A stretch of DNA of 30,786 nt from Saccoglossus kowalevskii (lineage: Eukaryota; Hemichordata; Enteropneusta; Harrimaniidae). Below are positions 1 to 9,815 of the stretch, piece by piece (the first letter of the stretch is position 1; each line of letters begins with the position of its first letter). Both the position numbers and the translations under genes were made by a program. Under the pieces are notes generated by a model. That model worked only from the letters and a program-made list of their open reading frames with translations, did not search any database and was not told the origin of the DNA. Where the stretch lies: NCBI RefSeq assembly GCF_000003605.2, contig NW_003122917.1, positions 176,367-207,152 of the forward strand. Reading direction: 5' to 3'.

Positions 1-600
1 TGTTACTTGCTATGTAGAATCATCATTGGCATTAACACTGTGTGAGTAACCACTCTACAAGGTTACTTGTTATGTAGAATCATAATTGGTATTAACACCG
101 TGTGAGTAACCACTCTACAAGTTTACTTGTTATGTAGAATCATAATTGGTATTAACACTGTGTGAGTAACTACTTTACAAGCACACTCGTTATGTAGAAT
201 CATCATTGGTATCAACACTGTGTGAATAACCACTCTACAAGTTTACTTGTTATGTAGAATCATAATTGGTATTGACACTGTGTGAGTAACCACTCTACAA
301 GTACACTCGTTATGTAGAATCATCATTGGTATTAACACTGTGTGAGTAACCACTCTACAAGTACACTCGTTATGTAGAATCATCATTGGTATTAACACTG
401 TGCGAGTAACCGCTCTACAAGTACACTCGTTATGTAGAATCATCATTGGTATTCACACTGTGTGAGTAACCACTCTACAAGTACACTCATTATGTAGAAT
501 CATTATTGGTATTGACACTGTGTGAGTAACCACTCTACAAGTTTACTTGTTATGTAGAATGATCATTGCTATTGACACTGTGTGTGTAACCATTCAATTA
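1..600. repeat. 60-bp minisatellite, 10 copies in register, open at left edge
   Basis: Ten consecutive 60-bp units align without a single indel and share the core tatgtagaatcat and tgtgtgagtaaccactctac. Two unit types are interspersed. Type A has gtttacttgt with cataattgg (clear in units 2, 3 and 5). Type B has gtacactcgt with catcattgg (units 4 and 6-8). Units 1, 9 and 10 are intermediate. Each unit can form short hairpins, GAGT-aacc-ACTC and, in type A, CAAGT-tt-ACTTG. Because 60 is a multiple of three, minus-strand open frames reading a 20-residue repeat (MMILHNECTCRVVTHTVLIP) appear. I regard these as a by-product of the period, not a gene. The array starts at the window edge, so its true length is unknown. 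Confidence 0.97.
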
Positions 601-607
601 ATTAATT

Positions 608-665
608 ATTGTCATTGCAATGTGCGAATATTAACTCAACTAATGCACTCATTGCTTCACATCAT
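608..665. repeat. Left copy of long direct repeat flanking the LINE remnant
   Basis: This stretch matches 1172-1236 in the same orientation. Shared blocks are attgtcattgc, aatgtgcgaatattaa, ctaatgcactcattg and acatcat. By hand alignment the copies differ at about 5 positions plus one 7-nt insertion in the right copy. It abuts the A-rich 3' tail of the minus-strand LINE remnant, as expected of a target-site duplication made on insertion. About 60 bp is long for a LINE duplication, so a pre-existing duplication is the alternative. Confidence 0.85.
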
Positions 666-1171
666 TATTTATTTTTTATTTTTCCACACTATTACGACAC
701 TCGACAAAACAAATGTGTAGAAGATGAAAAAATTAAAATACAAAATGAATACAATATAATAATCTTCATAAATTGTCTGACCTTTAACGCTAAGAGATTA
801 AAACACACCTCTTATTGAATTGCAAACTACTAAAAATATCTACACTATCAGAGTTGTAAATGTTGTTCAAAAATTCAAGACACAGGGGGATAGCGAGGTA
901 GTTTTAAAAGGCTGAAAGGGAGAAACGTACGTGGTGCCGCATGAAGTATTGTACGAGGAATACAGATTGTTATTAAGATACAATGGCTAAAAACGGCATC
1001 AAGAAGCTTTCTACGAGACTCAAGTGTTGCTAGATTAAAATGATTGCATAAGGCAGCGTAACCAGCTGATGCATACGACATATTGCCATCCATACTGTAT
1101 GTATAATTGTCCAACCGTTACTGTCAGTTACATTGTTTGAGTATTCATTTCATAGTGTATTTATTAAATTG
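666..1171 (-). mobile_element. 5'-truncated, decayed non-LTR retrotransposon (LINE)
   Basis: Three signs agree. First, the minus strand encodes a stretch resembling the C-terminal end of LINE reverse transcriptase (see 790-1114). Second, the minus-strand 3' end, at about 661-690 on the plus strand, is an A-rich tail (gaaaaataaaaaataaataa). Third, the segment is bounded on both sides by a ~60-bp direct repeat. Only about 500 bp remain, so the copy is 5'-truncated, which is usual for target-primed reverse transcription. Frameshifts and the divergence of the flanking repeats suggest an old, dead copy. The clade is not determinable; CR1-, L2- and RTE-like elements share this kind of C-terminal sequence. 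Confidence 0.6.
790..1114 (-). pseudogene. Remnant of LINE reverse transcriptase C-terminal region
   Basis: On the minus strand the frame ending at 875 contains FNLATLESRRKLLDAVF. This fits the pattern found after the polymerase domain of many LINE ORF2 proteins (LxLxxLExRR followed by a D-x-x-x-F/Y stretch), then a proline/arginine-rich segment (APRTFLPF). About 20 codons before that frame stops, a second frame (894 down to a stop at 790-792) continues with IPLCLEFLNN and SDSVDIF, the usual type of C-terminal end of these proteins. The coding sequence therefore switches frame near 890-894. No catalytic YxDD block remains; it would lie further 5' in the missing part. The fragment cannot be active. 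Confidence 0.6.
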
Positions 1172-1236
1172 ATTGTCATTGCCATTACAAATGTGCGAAT
1201 ATTAAATTTACTAATGCACTCATTGGTTTACATCAT
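1172..1236. repeat. Right copy of long direct repeat flanking the LINE remnant
   Basis: Partner of 608-665. It adjoins the truncated 5' end of the minus-strand LINE remnant and carries one extra 7-nt block after attgtcattgc. Outside it the sequence (cggctttacc) differs from what lies left of the other copy (minisatellite). Similarity therefore stops at the repeat ends, as expected for a target-site duplication. Confidence 0.85.
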
Positions 1237-1239
1237 CGG

Positions 1240-1618
1240 CTTTACCTCAGTCGACAATGTGGTCTCCGGGTCCCTAAAACTGTCCTAATTCGCGTTAGAA
1301 CCCCGGGACTGCACACTGGTTGAGTACAGGATTATGTCAACACCAAATGCACTATTTACAATATGTAGATATACTGTCAAAACACACAAAATACATAACA
1401 AAATCCATCACAGCAGTGCCAACTTACAGCAATTTCCACGACTCTTTCGAGAGACGAATTGCGCAACGTTTACCGCTGATCGAATGTTCCAAAGTCCCGG
1501 CATGTACGACTAATCAAGCGAAAGCGTTACACAATCCCAGCTACTTATTCCATGAATATTCTGCAACGCGACGCGTGAATCTGCTTGGCTGTCATGGTCA
1601 CGATGTACAATAATACTT
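1240..1618. other. GC-richer non-repetitive patch, no recognised gene
   Basis: This block is clearly richer in GC than the satellites around it. An open stretch on the plus strand to 1613 (97 codons) starts only at a TTG, and its protein resembles nothing I recognise. On the minus strand, around 1290-1310, the sequence cccggggttctaacgcg vaguely resembles a pol III B box, so a worn SINE or other repeat fragment is possible. It could also be a unique island between two satellites. No function is assigned. Confidence 0.3.
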
Positions 1619-3032
1619 GATATGTTCGACGTTACCTAATGCATCAGTGAATATTTAATGATGTGCGACATTACCTGATATATATATAGTGAATATTTAA
1701 TGAATTTCGACATTACCTAATATATCAGTGAATATTTAACGATGTTTGAGATTTCCTAATGTGTCAGTGAAAATTGAATGCTGTTCGACATTACTCAATG
1801 TATAAGTAAATATTTTATGATGTTCGACATTAACTAATATATCAGTAAACATTGAATGATTTTCGACATTTCCTAATATATCAGAGAACATTTAATGATG
1901 TTCGACATTACCCAATATATAAGTCAATATTTTATGATGTTCGAAATTACCTAATATATCAGTAAACATTTAATGATGTTCGACATTACCTAATATATCA
2001 GAGAACATTGAATGATGTTCGACGCTACCCAATGTATAAGTCAATATTTTATGATGTTCGACATTACCTTATATATCAGTGAACTTTGAGTGATGTTCGA
2101 AAATACCAAATATATTAGTCAACATTGAATGATGTTCGACATTACCTAATATATCAGAGAACATTTAATGATGTTCAAAATTATCTAATGTATAAGTCAA
2201 TATTTAATAACGTGCGACATTACCTGATTTATGAGTGAATATTTAATGTTAAACATTACCTAGTATACCAGTGACTATTTAATGAACTTCGACAATACGT
2301 AATATATCAGAGAACATTTAATGATGTTCAAAATTACCCAATGTATAAGCCAATATTTAACGATGTTCAAAATTACCTGATATAGCAATAAACATTTAAT
2401 GATGTTCGAAGAATTTAATTGTGTTCGATGTTAAATGATTTTTCAGTGAATATTTAATGATGTTTGAGATTACTTGATATATCAGTGAACTTACAAAGAT
2501 TGCTTGGTATGAAAGTGAACTTTTAAAGATGTTCAAGATTACCAGGTATATTAGTGAATATGGAAAGATTTTTGAGAACACCTGATATATCAGTGAATAT
2601 TTAATGATGCCTTAGATTATCTGATATATCAATGAATCTTTAATATTGTTCGGGATTACCTTATATTGATATGTCAGTGAACGTTTTAATCTTGTTCGAG
2701 GTTCGTGAATCTTTTATAATATTCGACATTGCCTGATATAATTAGTAAGTATTTAATTGTGTTCCTGATAACCTGGTATACCCGTGAAGATGTAATGATT
2801 TTGAACATTACCTAGTATATCAGTAAATATTCATAATGATGTTCGATATTACCTCATATATCAGTCAATATTTAATGATGTTTGAGATATTACCTGATCT
2901 ATTAGTGAACTTTTAATGATTTTCGAAATTAACTGCTATATCAGTAAACATTTAATGATGTTGGTGGTTACTTGATATATCAGTGAACATTCAATGATGT
3001 TCGACATTAACATATATATATATATCAGTGAA
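1619..3032. repeat. 39-bp satellite, about 36 diverged copies, with a 117-bp higher-order period
   Basis: The consensus unit reads roughly gatgttcgacattacctaa followed by tatatcagtgaatatttaat, 39 bp in all. Individual units differ by several substitutions and small indels. Between about 1795 and 2060 three unit variants recur in fixed order: one with gtataagtcaatattttat, one with atatcagtaaacat and one with atatcagagaacat. The aag of the first variant falls at 1804, 1921 and 2038, exactly 117 bp apart. Further right the order loosens. As 39 is a multiple of three, open frames such as 2396-2581 on the minus strand are by-products of the repeat. Confidence 0.95.
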
Positions 3033-3171
<139 letters not shown>

Positions 3172-3396
3172 ATATGGTGACCTGGAAAAGTGCTAATGTA
3201 TTTAACCAATTAAAATTCTACACTTTGAACTTTCATTGTGACGAAGTGAACATCTGCTCGGAGAAATCCCAGGCACATTTAAAACAGATGTTCACACTAA
3301 TAGAAATGAGCTCATCAATAGGTAGCTTTTTCTTTTGTGAATTTCAATCCAAATCATTCTCTAGAAAAGGAATCTGCTTGCATTAACAAATCTAAT

Positions 3397-3421
3397 TGTA
3401 TGTATGTATGTATGTATGTAT
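3397..3421. repeat. (TGTA)n microsatellite, six units
   Basis: Six tandem TGTA units. A 10-base C run follows at 3450-3459. Both are low-complexity sequence with no visible function. Confidence 0.95.
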
Positions 3422-3449
3422 GCAGTATATACATTAGGTTTAGCTGGTG

Positions 3450-3459
3450 CCCCCCCCCC
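3450..3459. repeat. Homopolymer C10
   Basis: Ten consecutive C, flanked by ggtg and gttg. It is notable only because GC is low here. A matching G10 run lies at 15920-15929. Confidence 0.95.
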
Positions 3460-6400
3460 GTTGTCTGTGTGTTTAGTAAATGATCGACTTATTGAAAATA
3501 GCGCCAAAACGTTGCAAAATGTTGGCGTGTCACAATTTATGATTTACAAAGAGTAAACGACCTTACCTAGGGTCGCAATTACATGTCAGTATTACACAAC
3601 AATGTAGACTACTAACATACAAACAGTCAAGGATATTCTATAATTGTGTCAAAATGGTTAAATTCAATAGTTGAATCAAAATGAAATAATCAATTTCCTG
3701 TCAAAAGCTTTTATGTAATGCACGAGACCTCTACCAAATGAACGTGCACATATTGACAGGCGTCATTAATTATGCAAAACGTATTCATTTAAATGTGTGC
3801 ATGACGCCACCATCTATCAATTGCACTTGTGACAGAGTTCCAAATGTCTAAAGCATAAACTTATCAGAGGAATATTGAAATGAGACAATTCTTACTTCCC
3901 CATTGTGTAGTTTATTTTAATACTCGTGTCCTAGCTCTAATGCCAGATATATATAATGATCTCAGATTTGGATTTCAGTAACAGTACCGATGTACGATCA
4001 CCCATACCACATAGTCCGCCCCTCTACAATAGTGACTGAATGCCTAACATTTTGACAACATTCATCCGTGTATGCAATGGCAATATGCATAGATCTTTGA
4101 CGTGCATACAGTCCCGTTCTTAACACATGAAATACACACATGACGCTATATCGGCACAATATTGCATTGTGGATTGACATTTAACTGAGTAAATACCTAT
4201 GAATACCTCTGAACATATCCATTGTCACATCAACGCATGTGTTACCCATAACCTACAACATAGGTTAGTAAACAATAGTCGCGTCATTGCCAAGCATGGA
4301 GGGGATTAAGTAGCTCTGGATTATTCAGTGTCCCTATCGCCTCGCACATGCGTGCGTGCAAACAAAACTGGTGGGCCCATTACAATATATTTTTGTTATA
4401 GTCAATTAGAAACTTCGATACTTCAGATCGATTAATGGAATGGTGTTATATTTGGATACATGGCAGTAATGATGAACCGGTGGCAGAGGAAAATAATATA
4501 TTCTGTTGCCCCGACAACCAAACATATTCGGTTCAGTATTTAATTCGTTGGCAAAACCCGAGGCATATTTAATTAAGTCATTGTGTTTGCGGGTCTAAGT
4601 ACGTTGCTAAGATAACTAAACATATGTTGCTATGACTATGCTCATTCAATTATCTCACGTGATCTATAATACGTATAATGGCTAGGATTGTTGAAATCAA
4701 GTGAACATTTTAAATATATACTGAATACATCTTGCTAGGCAGGTCTATCCGTGTATCGAAATAAGTTGAATGTTACATTGTTGGTGGGCCTTCCCGTGTA
4801 CAATAGGCATTGACATTAGATTGGTTATCATGTATTTATCAGTGCTTAGTATCAACATACGTATTTGTGTGAATGTTTTTCAAATCAAAGTCATGCGTCG
4901 AGTAAATTCTCATTCAGTGACAGTAAGATGGGATTATAGCAATAATACCTATGTTTAATATCATCGCCGAACAAAATGTATACCAAACAATGCAGTCTGT
5001 AACGGGTAAGCTTTTATATACGCATGAGCTAACCTCTAATAACTATATGACGGGGCAATCTGTAAACCATGCTATGCATTGATAGCCGATGCAGTGACTT
5101 CATATATTGAATACGTTTCCAATATTAAGTTCGGACGTTCGTTGTGTAAAGCACAGCGCGAAAGAATATCCGTTATATTATTTGAAGGTGCGACTCGCAA
5201 CAAATAAACAAACGATACATATGTCTTCTCTGGTATAAATGAGGGATACGTTTTCCAAAAATATAACAATTTCGCTAACAATTTCGAAAACTGTACAACA
5301 ATGTCTCCCATATTAAATAGCCCGCTAAGCGACGCTGTGGGGTGTTGTCAATGGTACTCGTCAAAGACTCGTTCACGTTGAAAATATGCATTGCGTTTTC
5401 CTTCTGTGTGTGTACTTAAATCCTTCAGGCTTGATTTGTGTCGTGTGGGATACCATTAGAAGGTAATCCTGAGGTATTTAACTTCTTGGCTGACTGTATA
5501 CAAATAATGCAAGTCGACCTGTCGTGGAATATATCAATTCCTAATTTTCATGTGCCATATCAGTATGGCAATATACATATGGACAGGCCCATGGGAATGT
5601 TTACGTCTGTATCTCGTGAGAAAACCAATGGGATTAGATAAATCTCAAATGGAATGTGTATTAGGGTTCTTTGAAAAAAAAAGCAAAAGAAAAAAACAGG
5701 AAAGCGACAATTCTGAGTTCATTGTTGTCAAATTCATTAGTAGTTACTTTATGTTGAGAGTAATTAGCGTTATACAAATATTTGTCATTCATTAAATAAT
5801 AAGACATAAATTGGGTAAGTGTTTCCGGTTTGAAATTGCTGTTGTATTGTATTAACCCACGATTATTCAATCGAACACAGGTCTTAACTTACAATGAAAT
5901 ACACTTGACTACATGAACAACGACACGGTATGGCTAATTATCGTCATATTTCATCATTTAGACAATCTATCATGGCCGCCGATGACTCAAGTGTCAATGG
6001 AATGCTAACCGGAAACAATTATCTCTTTTAAGCGATGCAAAGCACACTTGAGTTCTTCCGATGTGTGTTATCATGTACCTCAATGATTGGCATCACGGTG
6101 CGTTCGTACAAGCAGTTGCTTGGAACCGTTTGTCAGTCTAATTGTCTATGAGAGCTTTACAAACTAGCGTCTATTATTTCACTGTAGCAACGCATGCATG
6201 GCTGGTCTGTGCAATGTACCGCTTGTAATTCGCCAAACTGAGTCAACTGACTGGAACCTCGCGGGTGCTTAAAATGCCTCTAATTCCCAAGTTTTGCATA
6301 GTAAAGATAATATCGCAGTCATAATCCTCAAGGTGGTATTACATGTCCAAGAAGACAAACCCACAGAAAACAAAACACGAAACGACTGACGAATACAATT

Positions 6401-7181
6401 GAATGTCCCTCGCTATACTAATATCGAGAGTACCTACAGACAAAGAGCTGCAAAAACACTTATTCGTAGTCAAAATGATTAAATGTAATATATTTGATAC
6501 CGGCATTCAAATAATAAAATAAAGCAGTCACGCATTATTTGTGAATAACCGGCAATCCATAAAACCGTCAATGCTTTTTAATTTCATATATATATTTTCA
6601 AATTCGTGAGTCGAATAGTTCCCCATAACTAATGGACTTTATGAAAGAAAAACAAACAAACTCGACTCCGGAGTGAATGAAACAACATATATTTTCAGAC
6701 TATAATGAGTGAAAAAAAAAGCAATAGCTATTGGTTTACAGATTTAATGAAATTAAAATACAGCTTCTAGTTTTATGTGACTATATAGCATATGTCAATG
6801 TGGACAGTATCCATTTATCTAATCAAAAAATAAGTCGAGTATACAGCCTGCATAGAAATCGAAATATTACTTGAGAGGGAGATCCAAATAGCGCTCAGTC
6901 AGTAATTACGTGAACGGCGAATCCTATTAAATACATTGCTGATTACATATCGGTTGTTCTTACCCTTCTCTGTCTTATCACTCTTGTCAGTGGTATACAG
7001 TCACGTTTGCTGGTGTGATATATGACCAAGTAGTGCCCAGCAACGCGTAATGAATTATATCGGCTCAAAACATTTGATGAAAACATTTGTTGTTTTATTA
7101 CGTATCAAGTTACAGACCGCCGTAGTGTTAGCAGCTTGTCTCGTGAGAACATGATTAATCTGGATAACGTGTTTACCAGAA
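3460..7181. other. AT-rich intergenic DNA, no gene recognised
   Basis: All open frames here are short (at most about 80 codons), unrelated to any family I know, and mostly lack a normal ATG. The best of them is a minus-strand frame at 5072-5311 (79 codons, ATG in a fair Kozak context), which looks like chance. A perfect E2F-type sequence (gcgccaaaa, 3501-3509) is visible but has no gene beside it. I see no RNA gene and no further tandem repeat in this stretch. Confidence 0.5.
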
Positions 7182-7297
7182 ATATTATATTATATTATAT
7201 TATATTATATTATATTATATTATATTATATTATATTATATTATATTATATTATATTATATTATATTATATTATATTATATTATATTATATTATATTA
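7182..7297. repeat. Perfect (ATATT)n pentanucleotide microsatellite, about 23 units
   Basis: An uninterrupted 5-bp period of about 116 bp. It lies some 1.35 kb beyond the receptor stop codon, so it is probably outside the transcript. The perfect array suggests recent expansion. Confidence 0.98.
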
Positions 7298-8648
7298 AAT
7301 TTTTAATCAGAATATTATGCTTTTGACTGATTACACATAACGATAACTAGTTGCACAAGACATATGAGGCTTATAGCTGCAATATCGAAAAAGACTTTCA
7401 AATGATTTTCGTTTGTAGGATAATATTTCGACCTGGCTTACTCTGCGTAAATGTAAATTGGCATTACCTGTCTTTAAACATTGATAATTGAAGATCGAAA
7501 CCTTAGCAATAACAATGAACTGATGCGACGAACTGCAGTATAGATAAGTGACAGGAAGTTGACTTTACCGTCTCTTGTCTCAAATTATACAAACTATATT
7601 TTATTCAGTTAAACAAATGTTACCGTACTCTATTAGGAGCGCGTGTTTGTATTACACGTGGGCGCGTGTCGTGTCATTTGCGTTCACCCCGGCGCTGTAT
7701 GTGGCAGTACAAATGATGTACCAGCATTTTAAACACAAAACATCGTCATTCACAAAAAGAATTTACTATGAATAATTCAATTTTATTCTATTTTAGATAA
7801 TCGAAAACAATTGAAAAACAAAACAATCACTATTCAGACATGTATTATGCGCATATAATATCCTTGACACGGTTCAATATTATATACGCAAATCGACCGC
7901 CGTCTACAACAACACTGATTAAAGTTTAAAACGATATCATGCCGATGGTTACCGGGGCAACGACATACATGAGAGGTATTTCACTTTTCAAACGTACAGG
8001 TGTTTCCAATGCATTTCATCAAGGGTAAATAAGTATGGCAATGAGTTTAAGTCCTTTTGTGAAAACATCGTCCGACAATGCACGTCAAAACCACTCTCAA
8101 GAGAGTCTTTGTTTGTTCAGTTACGCACCACGCATTCAAATCCTAAGACGGCATTAGCCTTGTAGCATCATAAGGTTTCAATCACGTGTTCCACAAAGAA
8201 CAAGACAGTTGCCGCTAAAGCTGCTTAACTACTTTTCTTTAAAATACCACTACTCGGCAGTCGTACCAAGTGTGTTAGGATTCTGGGAGAGTATATGCGA
8301 TAAAATTAGTTGAGTAATTCATGTAATCAAGCATTAAATTGAATAGTATCTTATTCAACGTGTATCGTGCCGGAATTATAAAAAACAAATACCCACACCG
8401 GAATAGATAATTGTCACAGTTGACACATGAAGCTCTTTGTCACACAGTGGAAATATGAGACACGCGAATCAAGCCATTGCTAAAAGGAATGGATCGATGG
8501 GCATACAATAAAACAACCAATTCATGTCCAAACACATGGCTGTGGACTCAGAAAGTAAGCTCTCCATCTTATAAAGTAAACTCCGGAACAGCGGTCATGA
8601 ACTTGCCATATAGCCCGTTGAGTACGCCAAGTTAATTAGTATCTGATA
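7298..8648. other. 3' flank and probable 3' UTR of the receptor gene
   Basis: No coding potential is seen on either strand. The part next to 8648 lies directly downstream of the receptor stop codon on the minus strand and should include its 3' UTR. The nearest canonical AATAAA I find on the minus strand is at 7782-7787, which would give a 3' UTR of about 0.85 kb. A non-canonical, closer signal cannot be excluded. Confidence 0.4.
7782..7787 (-). other. Candidate polyadenylation signal AATAAA for the receptor gene
   Basis: Reads tttatt on the plus strand, so AATAAA on the minus strand. It is the first canonical hexamer I find downstream of the stop at 8649. In such AT-rich DNA the hexamer also occurs by chance, so this is only a candidate. 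Confidence 0.2.
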
Positions 8649-9770
8649 TCATATCGATGTAGTTCTAGGGAGTGTGTCCGATAGACTGTCTTTCTTGTTG
8701 TAAATCACGTTCCTTTGATTGACTCTCGGAGAAGCGCGAGTATTGCAACTTGACCGTTCCGTGGCGTAGTTGTTCGTTCGCGAATAGAATGTCTTGTCCC
8801 CCCTTAACTTGGTTTTGTCCTTGCATGACAACAAGGCGATTCTGAACGCACGCCTATACTTGGTGCTCATCACATTGTATATAATAGGATTTGCAGCCGA
8901 GTGTACCATCAGTGGTAGTATAGAGATGTTATGAAGACACACACTCCACGGTGGCGGCTCAATCTCACCGAATTGGAGAATAAGCTGCAGAATGAAAACT
9001 AACTCCTTCGGGAAAAGGCAGATAAAGTACAAAACAGTGGTGGAAACGCAAATGCGCACCACTTGCTTATCGTGGCTTGGAGCCTGTCTCGACGAATTGG
9101 CAACAACATCACGCATTGCTTTCGAGGCTTTCTTAAAGTGGTATGCTGTTAAGCTGTAAAGAATCGCCACGGTACATATACTGATCAAGCATACAACTAT
9201 GAAGATGATGTAAATGGCAACGTACACTGACGCTGGTGCCTCCACGTAACATACTAATGCGGAAGGTATCTTAATAACAGCAGACATTATCCACATCAAA
9301 ATGTTAAAGAAAAGGGTTTTGCCCTTGGTGCAGATCTGACGTGCCCGGAACGGGTGCGTTATCGCTACGTACCTTTCGATGCTGATGAAGCCAACACAGA
9401 ACGTAGACGTTAATACGGCAATATCAGCCAGAGTTCCAACCATGCATCGTACGTTCGGGTTAACCATCAGTACGCAACTGTTGTCGGTGACCAGTAGGCA
9501 TACGTAGAGTATCCACAAGACCAGTAGGTAAACCAAGTCGGCCGCTGCCAAATTTATCAGGTAATGGTTGGTCACAGTTTGCATAAACTTCACGCGTATA
9601 ACCACAAACATGAAGGACAAATTGCCAATCAAACCGACTGTTCCGAGAAAGATTCCCAGCGCGAAAAATACAACCGGATCAGCTCCACAAGCACTGTTTC
9701 TCCCCGTATCCTCTTCATTCGGTGTAAAAGTGGAGTTAAGCAGACTCATGTTACTAGCGACATCTGCCAT
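8649..9770 (-). CDS. Class A (rhodopsin-like) G-protein-coupled receptor, peptide-receptor type
   Basis: A 373-residue seven-transmembrane receptor, expected in the plasma membrane and coupling an extracellular ligand, probably a neuropeptide, to G proteins. The start is the ATG at 9770 (GACATGG, good Kozak), 22 nt inside the exon; the longer upstream frame runs through an intron. Visible landmarks: N-glycosylation sites N7 and N12; TM1 ~33-58 with GN at 49-50; TM2 ~68-93 with LAAAD (D78); C109 before TM3 and C174 as its likely disulfide partner; ERY at 132-134 instead of DRY; W160 in TM4; TM5 ~181-208 without the usual proline; CLFP at 251-254 where CWxP is usual; NPIIY at 294-298; a basic helix-8 stretch KYRRAFR; C316 as a possible palmitoylation site; and a Ser/Thr-rich tail. 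PFRAR after ERY and AANPIIYNVMS recall the TRH/ghrelin/motilin/neuromedin-U/neurotensin receptor branch. Class A is near certain, the subfamily tentative and the ligand unknown. The coding region is intact and uninterrupted. Confidence 0.95.
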   Translation of the reverse strand: MADVASNMSLLNSTFTPNEEDTGRNSACGADPVVFFALGIFLGTVGLIGNLSFMFVVIRVKFMQTVTNHYLINLAAADLVYLLVLWILYVCLLVTDNSCVLMVNPNVRCMVGTLADIAVLTSTFCVGFISIERYVAITHPFRARQICTKGKTLFFNILMWIMSAVIKIPSALVCYVEAPASVYVAIYIIFIVVCLISICTVAILYSLTAYHFKKASKAMRDVVANSSRQAPSHDKQVVRICVSTTVLYFICLFPKELVFILQLILQFGEIEPPPWSVCLHNISILPLMVHSAANPIIYNVMSTKYRRAFRIALLSCKDKTKLRGDKTFYSRTNNYATERSSCNTRASPRVNQRNVIYNKKDSLSDTLPRTTSI

Positions 9771-9792
9771 GTCTAACGCGGTTCGCCGACTC

Positions 9793-9815
9793 CTGTAACA
9801 TAAATAAAAGATATA
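9793..9815 (-). other. 3' splice site in the 5' UTR of the receptor gene
   Basis: On the minus strand, ttttatttatgttacag precedes G at 9792. This is a T-rich tract ending in CAG, a good spliceosomal acceptor. The exon then begins 22 nt before the ATG at 9770. The gene therefore has at least one upstream, apparently untranslated exon that I could not locate. Confidence 0.6.

Noticed and set aside
243-446. Minus-strand open frame with a 20-residue repeat
   Set aside because: It arises because the minisatellite period (60) is divisible by three. There is no gene context, and stops appear in neighbouring units.
5072-5311. 79-codon minus-strand frame with ATG in fair Kozak context
   Set aside because: No recognised domain, no supporting promoter or splice signal, and of a length expected by chance in 30 kb.
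5429-5462. 34-nt stretch between a good acceptor (aaatccttcag) and an AAG|GTAATC donor
   Set aside because: Too short to judge, with no partner exons; splice-like motifs of this quality occur by chance in AT-rich DNA.
9564-9798. Plus-strand frames over the receptor
   Set aside because: Antisense shadows of the receptor coding exon.
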